Notes under the pieces: model-generated
Databases searched by the model: none
What the model saw: only the letters and a program-made list of their open reading frames with translations
Told to the model about the DNA's origin: nothing
Assembly (NCBI GenBank): GCA_013433145.1
Contig: CM024170.1
Location: forward strand, 8,815,366 to 8,879,365
Reading direction: 5' to 3'
Source of the DNA: Ascaris suum
Taxonomy: Eukaryota > Nematoda > Chromadorea > Rhabditida > Ascarididae
DNA: 64,000 nucleotides
Shown here: piece by piece, positions 23,791 to 36,008 of the stretch
Numbering within the stretch: the stretch's first letter is position 1
Layout of the letters: each line of letters opens with the position of its first letter
Program-made: the position numbers and the translations under genes

Positions 23791-26700
23791 TTGAAGGGAT
23801 TCTGAAAGGAAGGGAAGTTGCAAAGATTAAAGAAAAGTTTGGCATCATATTTAAATTCTGTAGAGAATAACCTCTTGAATGGTGAATTTCTAAAAGTGAG
23901 ATCGGAGACCGATTTTGCAGACCCGACGTCGATTCTGCCAAGAACATATACGTTCGTGAATATTAGAGACTGAGGAGTAGAGCGCATATATTTAGGGTGT
24001 ATTGGCGTCGATAGTTTCCTTTGTTACAAGATTCAGGCCGCTTATTTCGTTAGCACGATGCACCGGATGAATGTCGAAAATTTTGTTTTCTTCCTCACGA
24101 ATTTATTGCAAGGATCTCATGATGCATTGAAGAAAGGGATATTGTAAGTGTAAACACAAAGGCACGCACTACTTTTGCAACATAAATTCCTCTCAGTCGC
24201 ACTATATCTCCATATTATATAACAAAAGCAGCATCGTTCTCTCTTGGATTGTTGAACAATGCAAATACCCCACCCCGTTCCCCCCGCAGTTCCTTCAAGC
24301 ACAAGTACTGTTTCAGAGGTGATATAGTCTTGATATCATTCTAGCTAAGAAAAGCTCTCGTATTCTCAACAGTGCAGTCGAATCTCAAAGAAATCGATAC
24401 CACTTTTTGTAAATAGTACTGCTTTTGCGTCAGCCCCCTCGAATGCTTCACTATTTTTTAACGAATGGAAAGAATTTGCGAGGCAAGCTGAAACTGTGCA
24501 GCTTGCACACATTGCCTCTGAACCATTCCATTTGCTCTTTCTCTTTCTCTCTCTCATTTAGCAGAGAAAAAATACTGCGTGGGTTGTCTGCGTTGGAATA
24601 GTCTCGCATTATGCTGGCCTGTTTGTGAAGCGCCCTTGCTCATCACCTCACTAACGCCCCATTTTTGTAAACAAATCGTTGATACAATAAAACAGATGGC
24701 ACCTCTCAACGCAAAGAAAATTATCGCCTCTATGAAGAACTTGTTCGATGAAGCACTTCGACTAACCAGCTTACTGCAATGAGTCATCTGTGAATGAGTG
24801 GGCTCTTCCGCCGCATCGAAGTTTCCTTCTACACAGCGTTCTATTAAAACGAATTCCGATGGCTCACGCTAAAGTCGACCTCAACCTCTGCTTATTTCTG
24901 ATTAAAACACAAGCGCGAATCGCTCTGACTGCTTTGCACAAGTGAAGCATGATAATGGGAGAAGAGATATTCAATCATGACGTAAAATGATTTGCCGGAA
25001 CATGATACTAGAAAAAACAGTGCTATCGAAAACAAGGCAGAAGTTTTCGTAAGGGCGTTCACAAAGTCTCTGGAAGCTTTGAAAAATGGTTTCTTCTCCT
25101 ACTAAATATTCAAAAAATTTTCTCCGCTTATAATCTGTAAAATATTTGTAACCACAGCAATTTGAGTGTTTTGTCTGCAGCGTAGTTAGCATCTGACGAA
25201 ATATATTTGAATTCTTAGTGACTGGAAGTTAATGAATTATACCACTATTTGATAATATATGAAGAGTGAAGATGAAAATGTATTGGAAATTTCTGCTGTG
25301 AGAGAACTAACGCGAAAAGCTGAAATCTCCAAGTTTCAAAAGTCAAGAGCGATTATAGAAAACATGTCGATGAATTTCAATGCTTTGTTTTCTCGTTTTT
25401 ACCTACCATAATATAACCGCATAAACTTTTGCCGAAATTTACTATTTTAACGTGCAATAATCTCCTTTCACAGCTATAATACGATCAGCTAGCATCGACT
25501 GCCCAACAGATTCTACTGCACATTTCCTTATTTACTAATCTTCTCATTGTAAGATCAGCTTATGTAAATGTGAACTCCCTCCATTTGCGCATTAGAGGAA
25601 AGAGTATTACTTAATTCACCTGTTCAAGCTTCAACTCTTACCTTTCAGGCTGTGTTTATGTTTTCAACTATGTCGAATTAAATATCTCTTCAAGAATAAG
25701 GACATATAGTTGGTTGGTGAGAGAAAGTTTTTATAATGGAAATGCATTCGCTCATCGCATTCCACGCAATTCGAAAACAAACAGCTGACGACTGCAATAC
25801 GTGCAATCCCCTCAATTTTTTCTTCCTGAAAATAGCGCACTACAACTGTCCTATCCCTTTCAACACAGCATTATTGCAGACGTATACTCATAGAGGAAAT
25901 CATTTAAATAAAAGTTTGCATTTTGCAATGATGGATTGGCAGCTGCAAGAAATATGCAAATTTTGAGGAGGAAGAGAGCCAAGTGAATGTGAAGGCTTAA
26001 TTAGAGAAGTTGAAATTGTCGTGCTTTATTGAAGAAAGCTATTTGTTGCATATAAAGCAGTTTGGTTATACTTTCTTTCCAACGCATCCTATGTTTTCAC
26101 ACTATAAACGGATAGCTGTCAACAGAAATGCGTCTCCAAAACCAAGCAGGCAGCCACGACAGAAAACTAAGTGTGCTTCAGAAAAAAAGAAGCTTTATAA
26201 CGAGTAGGGAAGACATGCTAGCCATTTGCGATCAACACAGCTTTGTGAAATAACCGCTTTAGAGTTCAATTCCGGTAAAAGACCCCCTAACTGGCACAAA
26301 ACACTACAAGTTGCTTCCACCATCCGAAAGCGTTTTCGACTCATTTGGTTTCAGTAACCGTATTTTTGGGATCACACAAAATCGCAAACAGTTCTTGTCA
26401 GCTGGTTGACATCACACTTTGTGGTTGTATTCAAACAGCCGCCACACCTGATCTATTACGGTAAGTTAGCACTCTGGAAAACAGTCGCTCATGAAAAATA
26501 CGTTCAGATTGTGTAAGATGATGGGTAAATTGCTCGGACAAAGCCAAGTGATCGAATCTTTGCCTAATATCATTTTTAGTAGTTAATGCCATAGGCGCAT
26601 GATCTGTTGCTCATCGAAAGCATTATTTAATCGTTGGCGTGATGTGCACTTTTCAGCACCACTTCACATGCAAATCGACTGAGTGCTTCTGCAAGTTATT

Positions 26701-27914
26701 GACTTAAACAGCAGGGAATTATAATTTAGAAATTAAAATAAATTCAGTAATAAAAACGCATTCAAACGCCACCTATTAAAATCATATTGTTTTCTTAAGG
26801 CTTCAGTTGTTCGCTTTGAAAGTACACATTACACTCTCAATCGGAAGCTTTGTAGCTGACGCTCATTGCAAAACTAGTGATGAGTTTCGCATCGACGAGC
26901 AGATGTGTGACTGCTCTAGGCAAAGTTGAGTGCAGTATGAAGTTTACTTCAAGTTAGCCTACCATTTCAATTCAACCAGAACTGATGTCTTCTAAAATAC
27001 AAACTATTTGTCAAAATAACGATATAAATATTATTTTAGAGGCTTTCAAATTCCGATCACAAACGTCTATAATATAGACGAAGGAAATTTGTTGTTCCGT
27101 GGGAAAACAATTTAACTGCCTGATTGAGTGACCGCGTTCGTTTATTATGTCACCGTAGGCGAGAATAGTGACTGTGAAGGTGAATTCTGCTCTTTCGGTA
27201 CGTAAAGAGATCCTCTCGGATGGGTGGCATATAAGAAATGAGCCGTGAAATCTCCACTTACACTAGATTGGATCCTCTTCAGTGAGTGTTGCTATGTTCA
27301 CTGCAGCTTCAGAAAAAAACCACACCACGAACGAAAATAGGTACTTTTTGTTGCGCGAAAAATGGATACTCTTTAGCCACTTGTGAATTACGGCACTCTC
27401 TTATCCTCAAAAGCTCAATGCATTCCCGAATATCGATTTATGATTGCTTTTACTCAAAAGTGTTATTAAGCAATGCGGTGATGCTTAGGCTAAAAAACCG
27501 AGTTGTGCTTTTCGCTTTAAAAATGTAGCGAATGATGTTCAACTATCTAAGAGAGAAGAAAGAGCAGTGATGTTAAGGCGCCTACGTGGACAACGGTTTT
27601 CTAATAATGCATGAGAACAAATTGCACGTTCAACTCATTTCCCTCAAGGGCAGGCAGCTTGCTGAAGCCTTCCAGGTGGTTAACACCTTTCGAACAAAAC
27701 AACTAAAAGGGTTCTGCATCATTAAAATATTTGTTTGAAAATTACCTCGAAAATTGAATCATTTTCGGATGCGATTAGAATTTTTGAACGATTGCAATTC
27801 TACACTAATATAAATTCTCCTATATTTAATGCATATAAAACTCAAATGAATTAGAAAGTAGAGCCAACAAACCAAATGATGAGTTCGAACTAGGGAAAGA
27901 AATCATGAGCTCGG

Positions 27915-28100
27915 ATGAATGTTGTCACCAGAAATTTTCAATCTACACAAGTGAACTTTCACGTTCTATACCTGCAGATGGCCACGGAAGAAGTGGAAGA
28001 TTTAGACTACTATGTGAAGTGCACTAAATTCCATTACACCTGTCGAACATGTTCATCACTGTCGAGGAACGAAGACCGCTTGACGAGGCATATGCAATGA
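27915..28100 (+). pseudogene. C2H2 zinc-finger-like broken ORF
   Basis: The 61-codon product contains YTCRTCSSLSRNEDRLTRHM. This fits the start of a classical C2H2 finger: Cys 43-x2-Cys 46, twelve residues, His 59, with the typical Ser-x-x-x-Arg-x-x-x-x-Leu-Thr-Arg-His contact helix. A stop follows two residues later, so the second His of the pair is missing. An acceptor-like CTATACCTGCAG precedes ATGGCCACGG at 27979. Immediately downstream, other frames have Cys-rich scraps but only with stops. It is best read as a finger fragment from a dead copy; chance cannot be excluded. Confidence 0.3.
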
Positions 28101-28701
28101 ATGCAAATCTCTGCTTACGAGTCGACTGTAAAATCAACGAGAAAAGGTATGCGGTTACCCACTGACGTCATCGATGACTGAGGAACAGTCACATGACCAT
28201 TGTGAAGTCGAATTTTATGAGTGTGGCCTAACTCAACAAATGATACGCATTACGTAGTGTGTTTGTTCGAAGCGTTACAATGAGGTGGTGGAAAGCGGTG
28301 ACGTTTGAATTGGAAATTCTGAAGTTATTTAAAATATCAGATGATTGCTCCATGCAACTGGAACGTCGATTTTTTGTGCCAAGGATTATACGCGCCACAC
28401 TTCCACGACTTCTGCTTTCTTCACGGTCGTTGAAAAATCACCAAATAGGTACATACATACGGCAGGCAAGGGAAAGACAAACAAATCGGCTTGCCATGTT
28501 TAATGCAATAGCCTTCGAATATACGGAACCTGACCCCACTTAATCATTTATCCATTCCCACAAAGAAATATTTATAATTACACATCAATATTCTTGGTCT
28601 TTTTAATTAGTTTTTTCCAGCAGGCGCTGATCATAGTAACGCAAGTGATCGACGTGAAGAGGGATCATGAGCCGAAGGGAAATAAAGGTGAAGAAGGTTA
28701 C

Positions 28702-28836
28702 CTTTGGGCTCCACTTGGTGCTCTCCATCCAGTTCCGCTTGGCGTTCATTTCGAACTGCTGTGTGAGTGCGCTAACTCCACCGTTCTTGATAGGGCCGCC
28801 GCTGAGAGGCGGAACAGGCGAGCTGGGTACACGTGG
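28702..28836 (-). CDS. Pro/Gly-rich exon of the scaffold-like gene
   Basis: 135 nt, 45 codons, phase 0 in and out. The acceptor is GTTGATTTGCAG and the donor is CCAAAG|GTAACC. The peptide begins PRVPSSPVPPLSGGPIKNGG, then VSALTQQFEMNAKRNWMEST, ending KWSPK. The first half is a proline-rich linker that could bind SH3 or WW domains (PVPPL); the second half looks helical. It is locally GC-rich compared with flanking intron, as expected of coding sequence. The joins on both sides are long introns (7.0 and 5.8 kb). Confidence 0.8.
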
Positions 28837-29336
28837 CTGCAAATCAACATAAAAACGCTAACCAACCTCTCCGCTCATTGCGTTTCATTAATTATTCATT
28901 TTTACAAACAGTCATACATTACTGAACCTTTCTTATGTATAATTTGGCAGAAAATCCAGAATGGGAAAAGGTGCGCCGCACCTCTTGTCTGGATAACACC
29001 GCGCCTTTTGGAGTTTTTGGAATTCTATTAGTGGTGTCAAAATTTCCTCTGAATACACATCCAGAATAATTCTAGTATTTTACGAACAGCCACGCTGGCT
29101 TCAATTCCAAGGCTCAGTAATGCCTTGTGGAGACCTCAAATTAGAAAAAACTATAAAATTCGACAGCTGTCGTATATAGATGTGCGCCTTCCCATAACTT
29201 TCCAGCGTATTTTCGGAATGTAGTATCAACACTGCAATAATACTTCTTCCTCGCTGTTTATTGTGTAAGGCTAAAAATAACTGCTTATCTTTGCAATATG
29301 TTAGAGATAAAGAGTTACTTCGATATGTTTTATTCG

Positions 29337-29732
29337 TTATCCAACCGTTCTCAAACGAATATCTTCACAGTGATATTTGCTGCTGATTTGCTGTCCATTA
29401 ACCCACACACTCTTCTGTTTGCCTCGTTTCTCAGCAATTTTAGCCATATTCCTAGACGTTGGGATTAATTGTCCTATCCACTGCAGTAGTTCAGCAGTAC
29501 TATAGTTGCATTTTTGCTGTTTTGCGTGCGTGACTAGCGCTTTCAGTGTGGTTGTTTCATCGTCGACTTCTTCATTCCATTCATTTACCACTTCAATCTG
29601 CTGAGCCCATTGCAGTGTTCGAGATCATTTCAGCATCAACTCTACGAAGTCTTTCGCACGTACTGACGTGAACTCAGGATTAGGAATGAAGCATCTTAAA
29701 TTGCGTAATTGATTGTCAATTTTTAAATTTAT
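29337..29732 (-). pseudogene. Decayed ORF with a single in-frame TGA
   Basis: One frame stays open from 29732 to 29337 (about 131 codons) except for TGA at 29625-29627. Before the stop it reads NLRCFIPNPEFTSVRAKDFV; after it RTLQWAQQIEVVNEWNEEVD, HAKQQKCNYSTAELLQWIGQ and RGKQKSVWVNGQQIS. The composition is protein-like, and the stop could be a decayed CGA codon (C to T). I do not recognise the family. A dead mobile-element ORF is my preferred reading because the 61-bp direct repeats lie just beside it. It is not an exon of the host gene, since splice sites in the right phase are missing. Confidence 0.35.
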
Positions 29733-29889
29733 TTACATCCTTTAGCACAGCTATCGGCTGCTTCCGCTTTTAAACCATCGTTTCATATGTGTAGATATGT
29801 GTTCCTGAATTAGAGGAAATATGGCACTGCGCTTAACTGTTGTTCTTTTTTGCTCCGCCTTCATAGCACGTACATATGTGCACACACGC

Positions 29890-29950
29890 CTTCTGACGTA
29901 AACGCCACTGATAAACACGAGAACGCTGCTTTCGTGTGGACTAGATTTGC
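29890..29950 (+). repeat. 61-bp direct repeat, copy 1
   Basis: It begins CTTCTGACGTAAAC and ends GTGGACTAGATTTGC. The copy at 30321-30381 has the same length and order with about five mismatches. The sequences between and after are unrelated, so this is a pair of separated repeats rather than a tandem array. Their starts are 431 bp apart. Confidence 0.85.
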
Positions 29951-30320
29951 AGGAAGTTCGTCTTACTTATCAGATTTACAGCTTATTTTTCACTAATTTA
30001 TCGTTGTTGTCTTAGTCATATCCTCTGCTTTAGGCTATTAGTCTCAGGTTCATTGCTTAATCCTCTACGGAGAGCGTCTCGTTTGCATGATGCTGATATA
30101 TAATATCGAATAGGAAAACTCGATATTTAGCAATATCTCTAACTGTTCAGGGAGTTAGGCTCAAAGCCCTACTTTTATTCGCCCTTTACTTATTCGAAGA
30201 GTAAGACTATTTCCGAAACCAACAATGCTCCCTAGCAAAACAACATCAACAATGTCGAAAAATTGATCATCGGCAATGTTTGTCTAATAAATGAGGAGTG
30301 AATGCGAATCTAATAAAAGT

Positions 30321-30381
30321 CTTCTGACGTAAACCCCATCGATAAACACAAGAACGCTGCTTTCGTGTGGACTAGATTTGC
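30321..30381 (+). repeat. 61-bp direct repeat, copy 2
   Basis: Partner of 29890-29950. The shared block GAACGCTGCTTTCGTGTGG is exact. The pair could be the short terminal repeats of a small non-autonomous element or scattered members of a repeat family. Confidence 0.85.
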
Positions 30382-33226
30382 TACAAGAATTTCCTCATCA
30401 AAAATCAATGCCGAGTTTCCCGTATGTCTCGCACTTTCATTTGGGACTGTGGCATCATAAAAGCCTTCCAGGCTAAGTTTTCCAAGTCTGTGACAGATCC
30501 AGATCTGCTTAAGACAGTTTCTTTAATTTAGCTTTATGAATTTGAAAGCTAGCTTTATCTCAGTTCTTTAGCGACTCCACATATCATCTCTTCAGCTTAA
30601 CAGCTATTAGTCTACCAGACAATATCAGTAGACGGCAATGTTTTAAGTGATCGATGATGTCGGAAAAAGAGCATATGAATATTGTAACAAAGTTATTACC
30701 TCTCCACAATCAGCTTTGCATAGTGATCAGAAGTTATGAAAAAGCAATTGTATATATATAGTAAGAGCCGAGTTATTTTTTAAAATGTGAGCAATAAAAA
30801 GCAGAAAGTATCATTACAATGCTAGTATATCTGACAGTGCTTGGAAAATAATGAAAAGTTTTAGTGAATGAAATTTCTATCAGCAATTTCTATGAAATTT
30901 CAATTTTTACTTATCAGCAAATGATTTGCTTTTGTTAAAGTTGGATTTTTCTATTGTCAAAAAGTTCAACCATGGTTGGTGTGCAATAGTCGAGGTACAA
31001 AACAGATGACGTATCACTTGTTGCCTCATCAAAACGGTGGTATTTCCTGACTGAATACTTGCATTCAGCACAACGAAAACGAATTAACACTACATTTCAA
31101 TCGGAAGATTAAACAACACACCTCAATAACTGCCCAACACACTTAAATGATTACATGAATTATTGAATCCCTAACTCAAAAGTACGTGAAAAAGCCTCTG
31201 AAGAATCAGAATAGGCACAAGTGAACGCAGTCCAAAAAAGCATCAGGATTTCGGCACTCCGGAACTCGAACCAGTTATAAGCCGAAACTAGGAAACTTTG
31301 GAAATCAGTGAAAGTCTGAGATTCTAGTAGCAGAACTAAACGTCCAATATGGGTCCATCTTGAAGCCAGAAGACTTAGAAGAAAATTTCTTTTGACCCTT
31401 AGTTAAGCACTGCCCTTCACGTCTTATCAGTGCAACTTTCAGACAGTTTGATGAAGGCACAGATATATAAGTTGATCTCATGGCTAGATAATCGATATTA
31501 GTCAGTACAGTATGGTAGGGGTAATGTAGGAGAAAAGCACGTAGCTGACATCGAAGGTGATGGGTCCTCTTCTTTAAGTCCCCTTCCCAATGTCTGAAAT
31601 CCTATCTAAAAACACAAAAATATTGCTGATATGATTAACTGATAAGAGAAATGGTAAAGTAACTTCGCGTAACGAGAACAGTCAGGAAAGCTATGCGAGA
31701 AAGAAAAAGTTTTACTGCAAAAATATTTTTACTCAAGGATAACACCTCACTCAAGAAAGTATTTCTGCCACCTCCCCTCCTAAATTTGCTTATCTGTCCT
31801 TGTTGTTCATACACCTCTCCTCCTAATTTGATGAGTGTCGATCTAAGACAAATTTCAATTCGAACTTTTCATCACTTACGGATTTACTTTTCAAAAACGT
31901 CCACCAAGGTTTTCTGGCAATTTTTATTGTTCGGTTGTTCGGCCACTAACCTTCAAGTCGTGGGAGCTATTCTGACGATCAAATATCTATAACGACAGAA
32001 GTTCTGAGCATAGAATTTGAGTGATCGGTCCAGCGTCTACAAATCACAACCCTTCCGAGAAATGAACAGCTGCGAGAATTTTCCAGTCAGAAGAGTGCTT
32101 CCGTAAAGAATTCATGGAGGGGACGCGAGAGTATGTATTCACATCATTGTCTGGTCAACTCAGGGACCGTGAAAACATTAAAGAAGTTTCACTAGAAAAG
32201 GATGTGAAGCATTTGAAGCCGTCTAAAAAGAGCTCGGAAAATGGAAATATTCAGCTGTGTAAAGTGGAAGCTGTATGACGGCGCTCGAACTGTCGAAATA
32301 TAAAAGATGCCGTTTTTCTGCCTTGGATAGATATTCTCTGAAGTCGTTTTGAAATATTGAACAGCCTCGTCTGACATTGCACTTACCAAAATTTCATCGT
32401 TATAACTGAACGACGTGTTATGGAAAAAAAGTTATTTTCGAATTAAAATGAATACCACACACGACGACATTTCTGATTGTAAAGTGAAGACCTTGTTTGA
32501 TTCATGCGCAGCTCCCTATGCCATTCGACAATATTCTTTTCGAATTCTAGAATTCTGTTCGCGCAAAGACTGTCTCTCTGATTGCAAGTGGTAGGGGTGG
32601 GGAAAATGAGAAGGGAAAGCAGAGAAAGGCTGACTTCGGTTTTTCCACGAGAAATCGAACTCGGAAAAGTATAAATTTTGTGGTCCACGCCACGTACCTT
32701 TCAATATTTGTCATTTGAAGAAAAAACTGATCGCTTTTGAGGAGACTCCGAGGCGGTAAATCAAACTTTAACGTCGTACCAAACTTTCCAATCTTTCAAT
32801 CGTCTAATGAATATCATCGGTCATGCAAACGAACAACAAATTTAGTAACACAATAAATCCGCATCCAGATGAGCGATTACTGCTGACTTCTCTAAAAGCA
32901 AAAACGCGAACTGCTGTCAGACAGACGCCTATAGAAAAATGCTTTTTTAAGTGATAACTTGAAGCAACGTTTGCGTGGAAATCACTTTAAGAAAGAGAAA
33001 ATCCCATATGCCATCAACGAAGAAAAAGAAAATTGCGCCGCACCGTCTTGAAAAGAATCCGCTGTTTCTTCCGACTAATTTTTGTGCAGTTATAAAACGC
33101 ATTTGCATACATGCAATAAAAGATGAGAAATATTTAAGTATCGGTAGAAAAATGTCGCTAAATAATATGAGATCATCAGCAGTCGTAGGGTAGATGCGTT
33201 TCATTGAGTTTTTTTCTGGATTTCAG

Positions 33227-33498
33227 GACTAAGCACTCAGCATATTGGGTGGAGAGGTGTGCCTAGACAGTTGCTAAGATATGCGCTTCTACAATCCCCT
33301 CACGTGATCACCATGTTTCACAAACCACCAGTGAGCAATAAAATATGCGAAACAATGCTTTCATATATGACTAAGCCGATCGTTCGTAATAGTTTTTATG
33401 AATCTTCCTTTTTTGTGGTCTACTCGGCGTATACCGGAACACCGAAATGGTATAAACCGACCGCTGTAGAATCCCTGCAAACAGTTTTCCGCTTTTAG
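33227..33498 (+). CDS. Candidate plus-strand exon ending in a stop
   Basis: A strong acceptor (TTTTTTTCTGGATTTCAG) is followed by two bases and then 89 open codons to TAG at 33496. The product reads LSTQHIGWRGVPRQLLRYAL, LQSPHVITMFHKPPV and VYSAYTGTPKWYKPTAVESL. It looks like a small globular protein end, but I cannot name it. It lies antisense inside a 7-kb intron of the large gene. No partner exon was found upstream, so it may be a retroposed fragment or chance. Confidence 0.28.
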
Positions 33499-33631
33499 TT
33501 GCCAAATATAGTGCAGGAGATCACATCAGGTGTGCACCAATTTTCATCACTCTAGCTTCTGTGCTATCCGTGCAAAAATTGCTAGGCAGACAAATTTTTA
33601 AACGCGTGCAGAAGGATAGTTTCGCTGCAGC

Positions 33632-33656
33632 GAGGAGGGGGAGGAAGGGAGGGAGG
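33632..33656 (+). other. G-run cluster (possible G-quadruplex)
   Basis: G runs of 5, 3 and 3 plus several GG pairs lie within 25 bases of an otherwise AT-rich intron. Confidence 0.4.
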
Positions 33657-35854
33657 AAGTTACTTCAAATGAGTTCTGGAAATGACATGTTTTTGTTCCT
33701 CTCTCTCTTGCTGGTGTCAACCAATTAACCTTGCGGTTACATAAGAATATAATTACCGGATGATTTGATTTTCGAGTTATTGGTAGTGCCGTGACTAATC
33801 TGGATGACTGAAGGAATAAACAGTGAGGTTTTAAAATAGATCGACATATTTGAGATTATGCTCAGCATTAGGACGGCATTCAACAGGTGTAATTTTGGAT
33901 GATCCACCATTCACGACCAACCGCTTGAATTAAACAACAAGTGAAATATGCAGTTTCGTGCTAGCGATATTCTTTTTTCAGGATATTGGTTGTATATTCC
34001 GTGTTGTGGATTGCTTTTTAGCACATTATTACACATCTCGGGAAGTGCTCGTTCATCAGATGAAAAACTTTGAAGATAATCCGCTGCTCAGATTGAAATA
34101 ATAAAACTTGTGAGCAGCGAACCCATATAGTGTTTCATACACAATAGCGCATCAATATATGTATTCTTCGTGCCTTTTCGCACCTGCCCTTTCAACAAGC
34201 CGAAAGCACACCTCTGACTTTATATTACAAGCATTTGTTGCGCCCTATCACGCTCGCAGCAGATAAACGCGTGAAACAGGTGTATAAAATTGCAGAAATT
34301 GCCGGCAACCTTGAAACTTCATTTCAAAACTAGCCAATTGAAATTCAATAAGAAAACAAAAAAAATCGCACTGCACGAAAGGTTTACACGTTAACCGTAT
34401 ACTCCAAAATTTGTGCCGCATTTTTAACGCCTGTCTCTATCTTCTTCAGCTTTTAGCATCAACAAATATTAGTGGAATCCACATCTACTAAGTGCCTTAG
34501 CAGTGAACGATCTGAAGTGGGCTTCAAAATTCGCTGTTCAACTACTATCTCATTAACAATATAATCATCATTGAAGCAATTATTTCGAAAGGCTTTAGGT
34601 GTTTCTAAAGTATATTTTGCCGGTTCGTTAATAGAGGTTCTAGCCCAACCAGCTGTACATTGTACGATCGGCAATCACCTGCGTAATAAGATGAAAAAAT
34701 GTCATACATGGCAGGTGGTGAAACATACATCTGCCAGTTTTTATCACCATGATTACAGTGATAGGTAATTCTGCTAAAAGCTTGCAATGCTTCTTTCAAA
34801 TTTGATTGTTTATCAAGAGTTGTCAGGATTTTGGAAGAGGCCATGCTAAGTTTTAAACAAACGTGACTACTGTTCATACTACTGTTATGATGATCGCTTG
34901 AAGAAAATGCGGTTTATCATTTCTCAGATGTCAGAGTTTCTTCGCTGTAATGAGCAGGGGAAATTTTCCGACAGAATTTTGTGCATTGTGAATGCTCGTA
35001 ATCGATCAGAGAGGACCGAAAAGCACATCTTTGAACATTTGTTTTATTGGTATCAAAATAAACGTCACCTAGAAACAATTAGATGCTAAAGTTATTAGTT
35101 GAACTTGTTTCATCATTTCTAATGAATCACAGGAAGTGTTATATTCTAAAATTGGAAGTAACAGTCTATTATGTAATGAACTCAGATCGTTTGAACATGA
35201 TTGCATACAAATAATAAATATTTATAAAACGCTAATGTTTGGTTTTTGAAGAAAAACATCTTTCATTGTCGAAAAACAGAATCGTGAAATACACAGAAAT
35301 ATCGCCCCCTCAAAATTTTTAAATAGACGCCGGAAGATAAAGGGTGAATTGTAAGTGGAAAATTGTGTGGTGCTATTTTTTTGCAAAACATCAACGAAGG
35401 GAAAAATGTTTTGGAAGGCAAACGTATAATAGTAAATAGTACAACTTATAGTGAGCTGTGTGCCAGAAGAATTGTTATTCCATTCAGTTGATCAACCAGT
35501 TTCACATGTAAAGTAATATCTTCATATTCAGAATGAAGTGACAGGTTATCCAAAAGAATCTCTATGATCGATGTGAAGTGAAACTCTCAGCTGGCATAAA
35601 ATGCACGCAATTTATTTGGCATATTCAAATGCTTATTAGCATGGGGATCATCAGGTGGCGTTTGGTATATGCACCAAATTTCAGCTTTGGTGATATGCAA
35701 GTGGAAACTATCGCAAAGATAGGCAAATAAATACACATCAGCGCATAGATAATGACGTTGCTGCAAGGAATTCTAATGAAGCAAATTAATTGTAGAGCAT
35801 AATAAACAAAGTGGTTGTTTGTATACGAGAAGAGTAGATGAAATGAGAGCTTAC

Positions 35855-36008
35855 CATTTCTGTGCCTATTTCGTCAGCAATATTTGACTTGCTTGAAACT
35901 TTCTTGACCTCTGTTGTGGTAGTGATTGTTGTTTCTGTGGTAACCGTTGAGTCAGATGGAACACGCACAGTTGAGGGTGTTGTGCTGTGTGTTCCTTTCG
36001 GAATAACG
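35855..36008 (-). CDS. Thr-run exon of the scaffold-like gene
   Basis: 154 nt. The acceptor is ATATAATTTCAG and the donor is GAAATG|GTAAGC. The first base completes a codon begun in exon 37678-37857 (AG+C, Ser), and the exon ends in phase 0. The peptide reads VIPKGTHSTTPSTVRVPSDS, then TVTTETTITTTTEVKKVSSK and SNIADEIGTEM. The Thr-run with Val/Glu breaks resembles the Thr blocks of exon 9043-9450. It is hydrophilic with no fold. The exact phase fit with the next exon upstream is the best evidence that these are real exons. Confidence 0.8.

Larger units (their letters stand above)
22868..28701 (-). other. Intron, 5834 bp
   Basis: It holds a GC-richer and then G-rich stretch (about 23200-23790) with a degenerate minisatellite, and a zinc-finger-like plus-strand ORF (27915-28100), both listed separately. 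A perfect 17-bp palindrome CGTCTATAATATAGACG occurs at 27064-27080. Other ORFs are short and overlapping. I see no further exon of the minus-strand gene. Confidence 0.6.
28837..35854 (-). other. Intron, 7018 bp
   Basis: The longest intron in the window. It contains a decayed ORF (29337-29732), a pair of 61-bp direct repeats (29890 and 30321), a plus-strand exon-like ORF (33227-33498) and a G-run cluster (33632-33656), listed separately. The remainder is AT-rich and without structure I can name. Confidence 0.65.

Noticed and set aside
31250..31285. GGAACTCGAACC, similar to a reverse-strand tRNA B-box
   Set aside because: It has one base too many for the T-loop, and no cloverleaf or A-box can be placed around it.
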